Source: Acorus gramineus (lineage: Eukaryota > Streptophyta > Magnoliopsida > Acorales > Acoraceae). Taken from it: DNA of 64,000 nucleotides. The stretch covers positions 30,803,080 through 30,867,079 of the forward strand of contig CM060849.1 of the NCBI GenBank assembly GCA_030737835.1, read 5' to 3'. The notes under the pieces were generated by a model. It had not been told where the DNA came from. It did not search any database and saw only the letters and a list, made by a program, of their open reading frames with translations. A program made the translations under genes and the position numbers. Of this stretch, positions 21,682 to 32,443 are shown piece by piece (position 1 is the stretch's first letter; the number at the start of each line of letters is the position of its first letter).

Positions 21682-21940
21682 AGGATTGTTCCAGTCGACG
21701 TTCACTACCAGGATTGTCCAAATCGACGTTCACTGTCAAGATTGTCATAGTTGACGTTCCACGCAGAGTTGTCTCAGTCGACATTCACGACCAGGATTGT
21801 CCCCTTCGACGTTCCACGCCAGGCTTGTCCCCATCGACGTTCCACGAGGAGTTGTCTTGGTCGACGTTCATCGCCAGGTTCGTCCCCATCGACGTTCACC
21901 ATCTGGATTGTCTAAGTCGACGTTCGCACCAAGACTCGTC
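21682..21940. repeat. LTR minisatellite B, GATTGTCC-N-TCGACGTTCAC units
   Basis: Nine units of 26-30 bp, each with a GATTGTC-like left half and TCGACGTTCACC-like right half. It is diverged from minisatellite A but has the same core spacing (TTGTC, about 5 bases, TCGAC). Confidence 0.85.
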
Positions 21941-23005
21941 TAGAAGCATGTGTCCAGTCTTGTTTGGTTTTTTTTTGGTTCTCTTTGTGTTCTCGTTCTG
22001 CTCTTCTTTCTTCTGGACCCTTTTGAATCGATATCCATCTAGGGGGACCACGCAAGTTCTGTCCACTTGTTTAATGACTGTTCATTCGTCCGTTCCCTTC
22101 TTGCTTCTCCTAGGCCCTACAAAACAACTTAAGAGACTAGACCAAATGATCATATCTGTTCCGTTTGGGCCCCTGCTCATTTTTTTTTTATTTCTCCTTG
22201 TTAATTTGTCAAGGGCCCAAATAATGATAAAATTGGGGGTAATGGGTTATGGAGAAACAAACCTGATGATGCATGGTGCTATCTTGACCTTGATGCCAGC
22301 AATGAGAGATTATTCACATGCTTACCAGTTATTAAAAGGACTCATGGTGATCAACCGTTTGCCATATCAAGGATACCTTGCGTGGTTTTGTCGATGGGGA
22401 TAGTTCCCAAGTCTGGAAGTTCTTGTATGCTTGATCATGTTACCAAAATGTACTGAGAACTCCATAAATGTGCCAGGATAACATTCAAAGACCGACTTTT
22501 AGATGAACAAGGTTTTAAGTAGACTCATGTGCAGTGTGTGGTAGCAGTTTAAGAAGTGGCTCACCTCTAGACTGAAAATTTCACTTGACCCAAAAGAACT
22601 GGTTTAATTCATATCTTGTCACAAAAAGGGGAGAAGTGGATGAATGTGGGTGAGAGTAGTGTCCTCCCTGAACCAACTAAAAATTGCCCAAGTACTAGCA
22701 CATGTCCTAAGTCACTTGGTCCCTCCAACTTTCTTCTTTACTGCTTTTTTTTTATATATATATATATTAAAGGGTGGAGGACGCGGGCCCGCATTGGATA
22801 CCCACTTTATCCTCTTTTTTTTTTTTTTTTTTTTTTTATAATGGCCAACTTGCCCTATTTTGGAGGGTATTTCTGTTTTTACCTTCTCCTTGGAAGCATC
22901 GACAGTGCCAGAGCCAGCTCTTTTGGGACATGCGCCAAGACTAAGGTATTTTCATGGATCATAGGCAACACGAGTTAAAATACAAACAAAAGAATGACAA
23001 TTACA

Positions 23006-23018
23006 AATTGCCCCAGTC
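23006..23018 (-). other. Candidate polypurine tract of the Tat element
   Basis: On the minus strand GACTGGGGCAATT precedes TGTAATTG, about 200 bases after the integrase stop. Similar GGGGCA(A)TT tracts precede Tat LTRs. It is the best candidate seen but not certain. Confidence 0.4.
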
Positions 23019-23211
23019 TAATGTTGTGGGCGATCTTTTTATCTATCAGTGAACCAGGTCTTAAACTGGATAAGTGTGATGACAGTGGTAAGAGCGGTGA
23101 GTATGAGTCTATATAAAACACATGCTATCCTTAAGGCTATCAAATCATATCATCAGGCATAGATACTAGGATTCACAGTAAGTAATGGTAAAATTTCTCA
23201 AACATCAAGTA

Positions 23212-26200
23212 TTAAGCATAGAATTTTTTCAAATAAAGTGCATTCCATGTACCTGAGACCTCGTCCCCTTCGGCGTTCACCAAGCGATAAGCATTCCCGG
23301 AATAGGCATGGGTGATTACATAAGGTCCTTCCCAAATTGGTTGCAGTTTTCCTCTCGGGTGTGGTTGTCGAGAAGGCATGAGCTGCTTGAGCACCATTTC
23401 CCCAACTTGGAACTTTCTTTCAATTACCTTTTTCTGGAAGGCTCTGGACATTCTCCTTTGGTAAATTTGGGCGTGTTCGGCTGCTCGCAACCTTTTCTCA
23501 TCTAATAGTTCAAGTTGTAGAAGGAGCGCTTCCCTCCTATCCTCGGGTTGTAAATCCTTGTCCAACTCCACTCTCAAAGATGGGATAAGCACTTCATAGG
23601 GAACCACCGCCTCCATCCCAAAAGTAAGGGAGTAAGGAGTCTGACCTGTGGGGGTCCTGATGGAGGTGCGATAAGCCCAAAGTGCATCAACTAGCTTGTC
23701 CGGCCAATCGGTAGCCTTATGCGTCTCCACGGTCTTTTTGATGATCTTCAGGAGAGTCTTGTTTGTAGCCTCCGCTTGTCCATTCCCTTGGGGATAATAT
23801 GGGGTGGAGTGATGCAGCTCAATGTGGTGCTTGTTGCAGAGGTCTTGAAATTCCTGAGAAATGAACTGAGGACCATTGTCAGTAATGATTACCTTCGGAG
23901 CGCCAAATCGTGCGAGGATATGAGTACGAACGAAGCGAACAAGAGTAGAACTCTTGATCACTATGTACGACTCAGCCTCGGCCCATTTGGTGAAGTATTC
24001 TGTGGCAGTGAGGATGAAGGCTTTCTGACTGGTGTTTTCAACTGTATCCCTAAAGGGGCCGATGATGTCAAGAGCCCACATGGAGAAAGGCCAAGGAGAG
24101 GTCATGGAATGTAATGCGGAGGCAGGTGCATGGATCTTATTGGCATGGGTCTGGCACTGAACACACCGTCTGACGAACTTGTGGCAATCCCCTTCCATTG
24201 TGGGCCAATAGTAACCCATCCTTAGAACTTTCTTTGCGAGCATCTGTGAATTCACATGGCCTCCACAAACTCCGGAATGTGCCTCTTTCACAATAGTGAA
24301 TGCCTCTTCATCTTCCAAGCATCTCAACAACTCTCCATTGAAGGACATGCGAAAGAGAATGCCTCCTCGAAGACAATATTTGGTCGCCATTCTTTTAACA
24401 GCTTTTCGATCATCACTGGTGGCGTACTCCGGAAAGGAGCCATCTTCAAGGTAGTTCTTGATGTCGAAGAACCAAGGATTTCCATCATCAGGTTCCTCCA
24501 AATCTATTGCGGAAATCCCAACAGACTTAAGAATCTCATCTTTCTTCTCTTGCTGCTCCATTAGGTCTTGAATCTTGCAGTCTCGAAGGTCAGTGGCCGG
24601 AGTTTCTAGTCTTTGGACGATGACAGTCTCCGCCTTTTTGGATATCGGGAGGGTGAGTGAGGAGGCCAACGAAGCCAAGGCATCGGCGAGGATGTTGCCG
24701 GCTCGAGGTGTGAAAATGTGGATCACTTCTTGAAACTGGCGCAATAGGATAATAGTCAGTTCTCTGTAGGGCTTGAGTTTCGGGTCCCTCGTCTGGCACT
24801 TCTTCAAAGTTTGGCGAATCACTAAGAGTGAATCTCCAACAATCTTTAGATGACGAACTCCAAGAGCTAGGGCTGACTTTAAACCTGCAATCAATGCTTC
24901 ATACTCCGCAATATTGTTAGTAGCATTAAAAGTAAGTTGAAAAGCGCGCGGGATGATGACACCTTCAGGGGAGAGCAAGGCAATTCCAATTCCTCTTCCT
25001 TTCTGATTGACCGCTCCATCAAAATACAATGTCCATGTCTTGCGGTCATCTTCCTCAACTAATGCAAACAACTCTTCGTCAGGGAAATCCGTCCTGACAG
25101 GCTCATAATCCGGCAGTGGGAGGTGAGCAAGGTGGTCGGCGATGGCTTGTCCCTTGATGGATTTTTGAGTGACATACGTGATGTCAAACTCATTTAGTTG
25201 GACCTGCCATCGAGCTAGCCGACCAGTCACTGATGCTTTCTCAAACAGATACCTTACCGGATCCATCTTTGCCAGATACTTTACTTGGTGCGCAAGGAAA
25301 TAGTGGCGTAATTTCTGAGAGGCCCATACCAGCGCTAAACATGTCCTTTCCATGAGTGGGTAGGCCTGCTCATATTCAATCAGAGTTTTGCTCAAATAAT
25401 AGATAGCCTTTTCCTTCCTTCCTTCTTCATCGTGTTGTGCGAGCACCGCGCCAACAACTTCTTCAGTGGCTGCCAGGTAGAGAAGTAGCGGACGCCCAGG
25501 GACAGGGGCTGAGAGAACAGGGGGGCTGAGTAAGTATTTCTTAAGTTCATCAAATGCTCGTTGACACTTGCAATCCCAAATGAATTTAGTCCCTCCCTTC
25601 AATAGCTTGTAGAAGGGTTTACACCGTTCGGCATGCTGTGAAATGAATCGACGAATAAACTGCAGCCGACCGATGAGTCCCCTAAGCTCCTTCAAATTTT
25701 TCAGAGGGGGCATTTGAGCGATCGCTCTTGCTTTAGATGGATCGACTTCAATCCCCCTCTTACTTATCATGAATCCCAATAGCTTTCCAGATGACACTCC
25801 AAACCTACACTTCTTAGGGTTCATTTTCAAACTGAATTTTCTACACCTCTGTAGAACCCTTTCAAGTGTCTCTGCATGACCTTCCCGCGTCTTAGACTTG
25901 ACCAAGATGTCATCCACGTAAACTTCCATCAATTTGTGCATCATGTCGTCAAAAATTGAGGTCAAGTGCACTGGGACGTTACCCCGGCATTTTTAAGGCC
26001 GAAAGGCATTACAATGTAGCAGTAGGTCCCCCAAGGAGTGATGAATGATGTCTTCTCCTGATCTTCTTCTGCTAGACGGATCTGATTATAACCCGAGAAA
26101 CCATCCATAAAGGACAGCATCTCGTGTCCCGCAGTATTGTCAACAAGAATGTCAATGTGTGGAAGAGGGAAATCGTCTTTCGGGCAAACCCGATTGAGAT

Positions 26201-26480
26201 CTCGGAAGTCTATACACACATGGACTTTGCCATCTTTCTTGCTTACCGGGACAATGTTGGCTATCCACTTTGGGTACAGCACCACCCTGATAAACTTTGC
26301 CTGGTGTAACTTATCTACTTCCTCCTTCACCTTTATGGCCAACTTCGGATGGAGCCGCCTTAGCTTCTGCTTTATTGGTTTGGCGTCTGGTTCCAGAACT
26401 AGCCTATGCTCAACCAATGAAGGGTTAAGACCAGGCATGTCTTCGTAGGACCAGGCGAACACATCCGATAACGGAACCAA
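23212..26480 (-). pseudogene. Tat pol: reverse transcriptase, two RNase H domains, integrase (one frameshift)
   Basis: Two overlapping frames (26480-25962 and 25971-23212) meet in RT between MPFGLKNAG and the active-site YVDD (residues 18-21 of the second frame), so one frameshift breaks the enzyme. The first frame starts DVFAWSYEDMPGL, the usual RT entry, and has lost anything upstream. In the 919-codon frame: RNase H 1 about 160-285; a second, archaeal-type RNase H about 313-440 (YFDGAVNQKG, AEYEALIAGL); integrase zinc finger H565, H572, C603, C606; catalytic D635, D698, E734 (ITDNGPQF, NGQAEATNK); C-terminal GPYVITHAYSGNAY. The extra RNase H is diagnostic of the Tat lineage. Products would copy RNA to DNA and integrate it. 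Confidence 0.88.
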
Positions 26481-26534
26481 ACTTGAAGGAACCCGGATTC
26501 ACGACCACGCCGCGTCAAAAATCCAACACCGACA
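26471..26534 (+). repeat. Inverted LTR terminus fused to the start of RT
   Basis: About 64 bases matching the complement of 16579-16650: they end CCAACACCGACA, the LTR terminus, in plus orientation, although the adjoining RT is on the minus strand. At the inner junction GGTTCCGT is shared by both partners, suggesting microhomology joining. Confidence 0.75.
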
Positions 26535-26735
26535 CGAAGGTCATTGATCGAAGTTTTTTTTTTTGTTGTGATAGGAATAACAAGTTACATTTATTGTTTT
26601 TTTTTACTTATATATAAAACAATTGTATGAGTGAAACAGTTGTATGAAGTTTGATCCATATGAGAGGAATGAAAGTTATTCTTTTAATGAGCTGCTTGTT
26701 TTGTTGTATGAATTGAATTGTAAGAGTAGGTACAA

Positions 26736-27133
26736 TCAGTATCTAAAATTGTATATTGGTTCAATGAATTGTTATTTTTTTATAATTTAAAGATCACATA
26801 TTGTTTATAAAGCGTGATTTTAAGTAATGTAAAGATCACGTATTATTTATAAAATGTGATCTTAAATAATATAAAGATCACTGTTCTTATCTAAACTGTG
26901 ATCTTTTGGATATTAAATATCATGTTTTATTATAGAAGCGTGATCATTTCCTCTATAACGATCACGATTTTGTCAAAAACCGTAATCATTTATCACTTTT
27001 GATTACGCTTCAAAACCGTGATGAAAAATATGATATAAACAATCACACCCTAGTGGATCACAGTTTCAAACCGTGATGAAAAGCCTTTAATGACGGTTTT
27101 AAACCGTGATCAATGTCAAAAATTATAGTAGTG
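26736..27133 (+). repeat. Right subterminal repeat array of the CACTA element
   Basis: More than a dozen copies of AAACCGTGATC / GATCACG-like words in both orientations precede the right terminus TATAGTAGTG. Composition and spacing mirror the left array at 8099-8370. Confidence 0.8.
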
Positions 27134-27866
27134 ACCCTTTTTGAAAAGTCAATGAGCCAACCAATGAAATGATGACACCTCTTGAAGCTTGTGAATGGGG
27201 CTTATATTTTGGGGTCTGGGTATCATGACTGTTTTTTTAAATTGAGAAAAAAGAAAATCATGAATATATAATTTAACAAATAAGATATATACATTGAAGC
27301 ATGAATATATCTCATAGAATTTCAATTCTAATTCATTAATCAATTAATATTAATTCAGTACAAAATAATAAAACCCGCTTTAGATAAAATATAATATATA
27401 AGAAATTTTAATAATTAAAAATCCAAAAATCTTGTGGACCATTTAAATTTTTTTTTATTGAATAACCTGAGTTGGATGATCCTGATGGAAATTCATTAAT
27501 GGGGGCGGTTAAATAAACCCTCAAGATATTCACCCCACCCCGTTTTCTCTCATCCCATCAGATTTTTTCATTTTGTTAATCCACCCCCTAATATGTGCAT
27601 GATTGCATACTTGACAACCCCACCCCAAACATTTTTGAAAGCCCCCCTCCCCTCTCTCTTTGCTCTCCCTCTTCTCCTCCCACCCAAGGACATCTTCGCC
27701 AAAATCTCCGTCGCCTTTCACGTTGACATTGACGTCAATGTCAGCGTCAACGTCTTGTTCCCTCCCGCTGACCAACTCCTTTGCCGCACACCCCCTCTGC
27801 ACCGTCATCCGACTCTCCGATGTGCTTCATAAAGCTAAACGAAACTCATCCAAAACCCTAACTTAA

Positions 27867-27870
<4 letters not shown>
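27134..27870. other. Intergenic; CT-rich leader-like end
   Basis: AT-rich to about 27520, then increasingly C-rich with a telo-box-like AAAACCCTAA at 27852. Open frames here are compositional. The end looks like the 5' leader of the degenerate zinc-finger gene that follows. Confidence 0.4.

Positions 27871-27899
<29 letters not shown>
27871..27899. repeat. (CT)n microsatellite
   Basis: Twenty-nine bases of TC repeat, placed as in a plant 5' UTR upstream of the zinc-finger remnant. Confidence 0.85.
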
Positions 27900-27901
<2 letters not shown>

Positions 27902-27987
27902 AAGCTTTTTTTTTTGGGTTTTTCGTCCATCAATATCGGATCTGAGCTTCTTCGACATCCACACCCTTCGCGCTGACATCAGAGGAG

Positions 27988-28210
27988 ATGCCGGCAACAG
28001 AGGCGATGAAGACCTTCCCGTGCCTCTACTGCTCATGGTGGTTCTTCAGATCCCAAGCCCACGGAGACCAATAGAACGCCCTTAAGAAGGAGACGGCTTC
28101 CGCCCGACGCTCCTTCCCTACGGAAACTTCTGCCGCCACAGCATCTCTTCCCTCCACCGCCGTCTCCATCGCCGCGGATGCTAGTCCCCCTCTACCACGT
28201 CTTTTTTGAC
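27988..28210 (+). pseudogene. Decayed C2H2 (QALGGH-type) zinc-finger gene
   Basis: The frame from ATG 27988 reads KTFPCLYCSWWFFRSQ, then AHGDQ, stop, NALKKETASARR. This aligns with the plant EPF-type finger ([28 protein letters not shown]). The two zinc cysteines are kept; the QALGGH histidine is replaced around an in-frame TAG, and the second His (NAH) is Leu. It cannot fold as a finger, so this is a pseudogene fragment. The downstream GC-rich sequence to about 28390 may belong to it but is not recognisable. Confidence 0.65.
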
Positions 28211-28539
28211 TCGTCCGCCGTCGATTCGTCGCCATGGATGACCGTGGCGCAGAACCGTCGTCCCATCGGGTACGTATACGACTATGTCTTCCTCTCGAGC
28301 TTCCCCCAGTTTGGGCCAGCGGGGGAGCCAATGGAGTCCATGTCGTCGGAGTCCGGTCCGGTCCACGGGGACCTCTCCCTCTCCCTCTGCTTGTAGGGAG
28401 TGGTCTCTCTCCACAACCCTATCAGAGAGGATGACGATAGAGGAGACAGGATTGTAGTGGCAGCGGTCCGTTTGCCGAATACATGGGGTGGGTTTGTTTT
28501 TAACCAAAAACTCAAAAAATTATTATTTACCCTCCCGTT

Positions 28540-28995
28540 TGGATGGGGGCGGTGGGGGTTTAAGGGTGGTATAAGGTGGGATAATAATAAATAGGAGAAA
28601 ATGGCTATTTGTTTACAGTGTATAAATTGGTATTACTATGTCAGTATAAATGAGTATAAGAGAGTATAGCAATTCTAAGTAATCTCTGGGATAAGCTTAT
28701 ACCTATTTTATCTTTTTCCATGAAAGGTGGGGCCCACCATCACATAAAAAAATCACATCTCATCACATATAATCACCTCTTATACATCAATAGGACTCAC
28801 ATGTTAAATCAACTTTTTACACCTTATTCACGTTTTATTCTTCATCAACCAAACAACTCAACATTTATTATTACGTTTTCTAATAAAAATAAAAAAAATC
28901 ACAGTCAAATAGAAAATCATTTATTCTATTGATAAAGTTATTTTTTTTTTAGAATAAGTATAAACCCCAGAACAACTTATTCCTTGATCCAATGG
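28540..28995 (+). repeat. Dispersed MITE-like repeat family, copy 3
   Basis: The segment starts near CCCTCCCGTTTGGATGG and ends near CAATGGGGGTGGGGGGG. It contains ACATTTATTATTACGTTTTC (28861), shared with 56685, and the phrase CACATGTTAAATCAACT, also shared. Ends resemble GC-rich MITE termini, but inverted repeats are poor. Confidence 0.5.
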
Positions 28996-28999
28996 GGGT

Positions 29000-30470
29000 G
29001 GGGGGGTTTAATAGTTTAAGGTGGGGTGGCTGGAGTATTTCTTGGGTTGGTAATTTGATGACGTCAAACCATGCTGATCCAGCTTAGTAATCAATCAATG
29101 TGAAATTGATTGCTCGACACAGAGTTGGATAATGAATGTATTATATACGACCATTTCACAAAGTAAATGAAAGTCATTGAACAGATATATTGTGTTGCGC
29201 AGGCACGTCTTGCCAGCACATCCGTCGATGCAATAAGCTTTTCCAGGAGTATGTAGAAAGATATGATTGGATATTTCTGAGCTTTTGCAAGGATCGGATC
29301 AAGTCGACAGAGCCATGAAGGTGTGGCAGGGGAGGGGCCTCGGACCAGAGGAACCTAATTGATCTAGCAATAGTGAAGTGGAAAAAAAATATGCCTCAGG
29401 CAGATGCTGATAGCCGTGGCCTCTTAGCATGGCCCAGGCATCTTCGATTGAGAGGTTGCAGATGGAGGATAACATACGCTACGCTTGCTTCCTAGGAAGG
29501 CAAATGTACTATAGCATGTGTCACCACATGTGTCGATGGATTTGGGACTGGGTCGAATGCATTACGAATAGGCAATTTGGTCTCAGTTCACTACAGGATT
29601 CTTAGGAGATGGCAACTCGCATGAAGAAGAAGAGTGACAAAAGCAAATCTAGAAAGGCTTTGCTTTCAATTGTTCCTACATGCCCTTGGGCGATTTCGCG
29701 AATGCGTAATGAAGTGGTGTTTAAAGGAGTTACGTTCTATTTTTGAGAATGTATGGGAGTGAGTGATCTCATACATCAAGAAATGGGGCTCGGGGTTGAC
29801 AGGGGTAGCTCGCATTAAAGTAGGAGAAACCATTTTGAGCATAACATAGTACAAGTCTTATGGTGCGAGTTCAGGTAGATCCCTTACCTACCCGTCTCTT
29901 GTTTCTTGTTTTCATTTTTCTTTGGGGGCATAGATGAGGGTCATCCACCCACTCATTCTTTCTCTCGTAAATTTTCATCATTCTTCTATAATCTCCTTTC
30001 AGACATTGTTTGTTTTGGTTTATATTTTAAAATGGATATGTTCATAATTTACTCAAAAAGAAAAACCCATATATACATGGAGAATCAAAAGGCTATCCTA
30101 TCAATCTCACCGGGGATGGCCAGTTGGTGATGCCATAGTTCGTTGAAGGCCACAAAGGGCATTGGGGACATACATCTATAGTTTGAATTCGGATCTAATT
30201 ACGAAGCTTCCATATATTCCACTGTAAAAGGGTGGTAAGGACAAGTTTGTGCAGCTAACTTTGTCCATAACCCCAATTGTGGTGGATTGCTGTACTGGCG
30301 GATAACATTGTTGTAGAGCCAACCGCCAACATTGAGAAATGAAGCCACACTCTACGAATAGGTGTCTTTAACTGTTTCTATATTCTGCAAACACAATGAA
30401 CATTGAAGTGGAACAGCCACCTTACTATGCACTAGCTACGGAATAAAAAATTAAATTGGGTTGGAAAATG
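29000..30470. other. Unassigned, possible LINE remnant near 29660-29750
   Basis: Mostly unrecognised. On the plus strand about 29664-29745 reads LLSIVPTCPWAISRMRNEVV followed by FKGV. It resembles the tryptophan-rich C-terminus of plant L1-type LINEs (W-x-I-W-x-x-RN-x-x-x-F). One short block is weak evidence. Confidence 0.25.
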
Positions 30471-30473
30471 TTA

Positions 30474-31109
30474 GGTCATCTCCAACCTTTACTTAATTTT
30501 ATATTTAAAATTTATTTAAACTTTGAGTAAAAGCTTGATTTGATATGATGTGTCTCCAACCATTATTTTGTATTTTACTCAAATCTTTTAAAAAATTCGC
30601 ATCTTTTTCTAATTATTTTCTATAAAAATTTTCAAAGTCTTTTTCCCAAACATTTTTATTACTCAATTTTTCTTCCCTTCAAGATATTTAAATTTAAAAA
30701 GTATTATCATCCAATTTTTTGAAAAAAAAAAGTAAAATAATATTTTTTTAATTGGCGTAAAAATAAGAAGTTAAAAAACGAAGATGAATACTTAAGAAAG
30801 AGGACCACTTTTTTTTTTTGTGGTTTCAAGAGATGGTAAAACTTGGGGGGGGGGAGACATCTAATATAATTCAACTATTGAAGGAAAAAAAAGTCCCATT
30901 AAAAGAAAATGTAGAGATAAAGGAAAAAAAAGTCCCATTGAAAAAAATTTGGGTAAAGATTTGAGTCTCTCTAGATTTTGGGTAAAGATTTGAGTAAAAA
31001 CTTAATTTAGTATGAGTATGGATAAATAGTTGGAGAGGGTTTTGGATGACTTTTATTCAAATTTAAATTTGAGTAAATTAAAGGTTTGGGTATAGGATTG
31101 GAGATGCTC
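30474..31109. mobile_element. Tourist-like MITE (PIF/Harbinger type)
   Basis: The left end reads GGTCATCTCCAACC and the right end in reverse GAGCATCTCCAATCC, flanked by TTA on both sides (30471-30473 and 31110-31112). It is 636 bp, AT-rich and non-coding. The subterminal GAGTAAA/ACTCAAAT words are inverted relative to each other. Confidence 0.65.
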
Positions 31110-31603
31110 TTAGAGTCAACTCCGTTTCCAACCCAAATGCAGTACACACCTTTTATTTTATTTTTTAAAATAGGGAAAAATCCAACCCCTTGTAATCTAT
31201 CATATATCCACATAACCCTCTGACTTTTTCATATATCCATATAACCCCCTGTAAATACACTCGTAAATCCAAAAAACCTCCCGAGTTAAAAATTGATTGA
31301 CAGAATTGGAATATTCAAAGCATATTTCATTTTCTTAACCCTAGTTAAAAATGTGATATTCTTTTAACCCCCTATAAACATCTAATAATCCAGAAAACCC
31401 CCTTATATTTCCAAAATTACCCTTCCTTCAACCTTTCACTCATCTCCATTAAAGCTTCTCGAGCACCTCTGCAACCTCGACTCCACCCCCACCGTTGCAT
31501 CGCCAACCATTGCATCTGAACCGTTGTCTCCATCTCCTACTCCAACCCTTCTTGCAAGCGCCCCCTCTCGTCCGGACCCCCTCCCGCCCACGCCGCTTTC
31601 CCC

Positions 31604-32092
31604 TCCTACACCGACGTCCCGACCCTCCCTCCGAAGATCAAGCTCCTCTGCGAGATCCTCACCACCACCCCATCATCGACCATTGTATCCTCCCTCGACG
31701 ACAACGACGTCCGCGTCACCCTCGAAGACGTCGAGGAGGTCCTCAAGCTCTCCTACTCCTACCCCGCCACAGCCGTCAAGTTCTTTCGCTGGTTCAGCCA
31801 CCGCCACTCCCCCTACTCGTGGAATCTCATGGTGGACCTCCTCGGCAAGAACCTCCTCTTCGACGCGATGTGGGACTCCGTCAAGTAAATGCGGAACGAG
31901 CGCCTCCTCTCGCTCGCCACGCTCGCTTCCGTCTTCAGGAGCTACTTCTCCGCCAGGACGACCGGAGAGGCGATCCTCACGTTCAATTGGATGGTCCACT
32001 ACGGGATCCCCCACAACGTCACTGCCCTGAATTCCCTCCTCAGCGCGATCTTCCGAGACGGCCACATCGTCGAACGCGAAGGTCCTCTTTGA
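31604..32092 (+). pseudogene. Captured pentatricopeptide-repeat (PPR) gene fragment
   Basis: One frame reads KIKLLCEILTTTPSSTI, DVEEVLKLSYSYPATAVKFF, RHSPYSWNLMVDLLGKN and LLFDAMWDSVK. It then meets an in-frame TAA at 31886, and continues MRNERLLSLATLASVF, GEAILTFNWMVHYGIPHN and ALNSLLSAIFRDG. This is the N-terminal half of a plant P-class PPR protein. The stop codon and absence of downstream repeats make it non-functional as a PPR protein. Confidence 0.7.
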
Positions 32093-32260
32093 GAGGAGGT
32101 CGTCTGAGGTGGAGAGGTCAGAGAAGAGATTGGAGACGTGTTTCTGGAAGGACTTGAGCTCCTGTTCGGAGGAAGAAGAGGTCTCGTGATTCGCGTCCAT
32201 GGAGTGGACCTAGTCGCGGCAGATGTTGAGGATCGAACGGCCGAGAGAGGCAAAGAGGAC
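32093..32260 (-). pseudogene. Second captured coding-like fragment in the Pack-MULE
   Basis: On the minus strand a frame starts MDANHETSSSSEQELKSFQK and continues HVSNLFSDLSTSDDLLS, with codon use and GC content like an exon. I do not recognise the source gene. The orientation is opposite to the PPR fragment, so the element appears to have combined two sources. Confidence 0.4.
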
Positions 32261-32409
32261 GGGAGCCAAAAATCAAATGGATTATAAGGGGGTTGGCATG
32301 GACGAAGGTTGGAGGGACGAGGTGCTGTCGGGTACCCATCACCGGTGAGTGAGCGGGTTCGATTCGCCGGATTTTGGGGAGATGCGGGGGTTTGGTCGCC
32401 CAAAAATGA

Positions 32410-32443
32410 AGCTAGGGAGAGGGAGAGGGAGAGGGAGAGGGAG
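32410..32443. repeat. (GGGAGA)n simple repeat
   Basis: Five hexamers of GGGAGA-type inside the right part of the Pack-MULE. Confidence 0.8.

Larger units (their letters stand above)
21151..23005 (-). repeat. Tat LTR, 3'-side copy (minus sense), truncated at 21151
   Basis: The segment begins with the 357-bp direct repeat (21151-21507) and includes minisatellite B. Its other end is inferred at 23005, where the minus strand reads a G-rich tract then TGTAATTGTC. The inner terminus (TGTCGGTG...) is missing because the inverted segment replaces it. Joined with 16579-17255, the implied full LTR is about 2.5 kb, a size usual for Tat elements. Confidence 0.55.
12854..26534 (-). mobile_element. Rearranged Tat/Ogre-type Ty3-gypsy retrotransposon nested in the CACTA element
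   Basis: On the minus strand lie gag (15730-13352), a leader with a primer-binding site (16575-16556), LTR pieces (17615-16579 and 23005-21151) and RT-RNase H-integrase (26480-23212). On the plus strand, between the LTR pieces, lie the gag tail, three protease-like domains and a G-patch (17616-20444). Two RNase H domains mark the Tat lineage. The right edge is an LTR terminus (ending ACCGACA) in plus orientation. CGAAG follows it (26535-26539), and CGAAG also precedes a TG at 12854, a possible 5-bp target duplication. The left edge is uncertain because the LTR start is not recognisable there. Confidence 0.7.
8099..27133 (+). mobile_element. CACTA (En/Spm-type) DNA transposon, split by a nested retrotransposon
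   Basis: The left terminus is CACTACTACAATTTTTTACA at 8099. The right terminus ends at 27133 and in reverse reads CACTACTATAATTTTTGACA, both continuing TTGATCACGGTT: about 32 bp with two mismatches. Subterminal arrays of GATCACGG/CCGTGATC words occupy about 8099-8370 and 26736-27133, as expected for transposase-binding subterminal repeats. Inside are a captured dehydrogenase exon (9142) and a Ulp1-like protease remnant (12302-12589). A Tat retrotransposon occupies about 12.9-26.5 kb. No complete transposase is visible, so this is a degraded or non-autonomous copy. The flanking trinucleotides (CTC and ACC) do not match, so either the 3-bp duplication is lost or one end belongs to another event. 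Confidence 0.75.
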
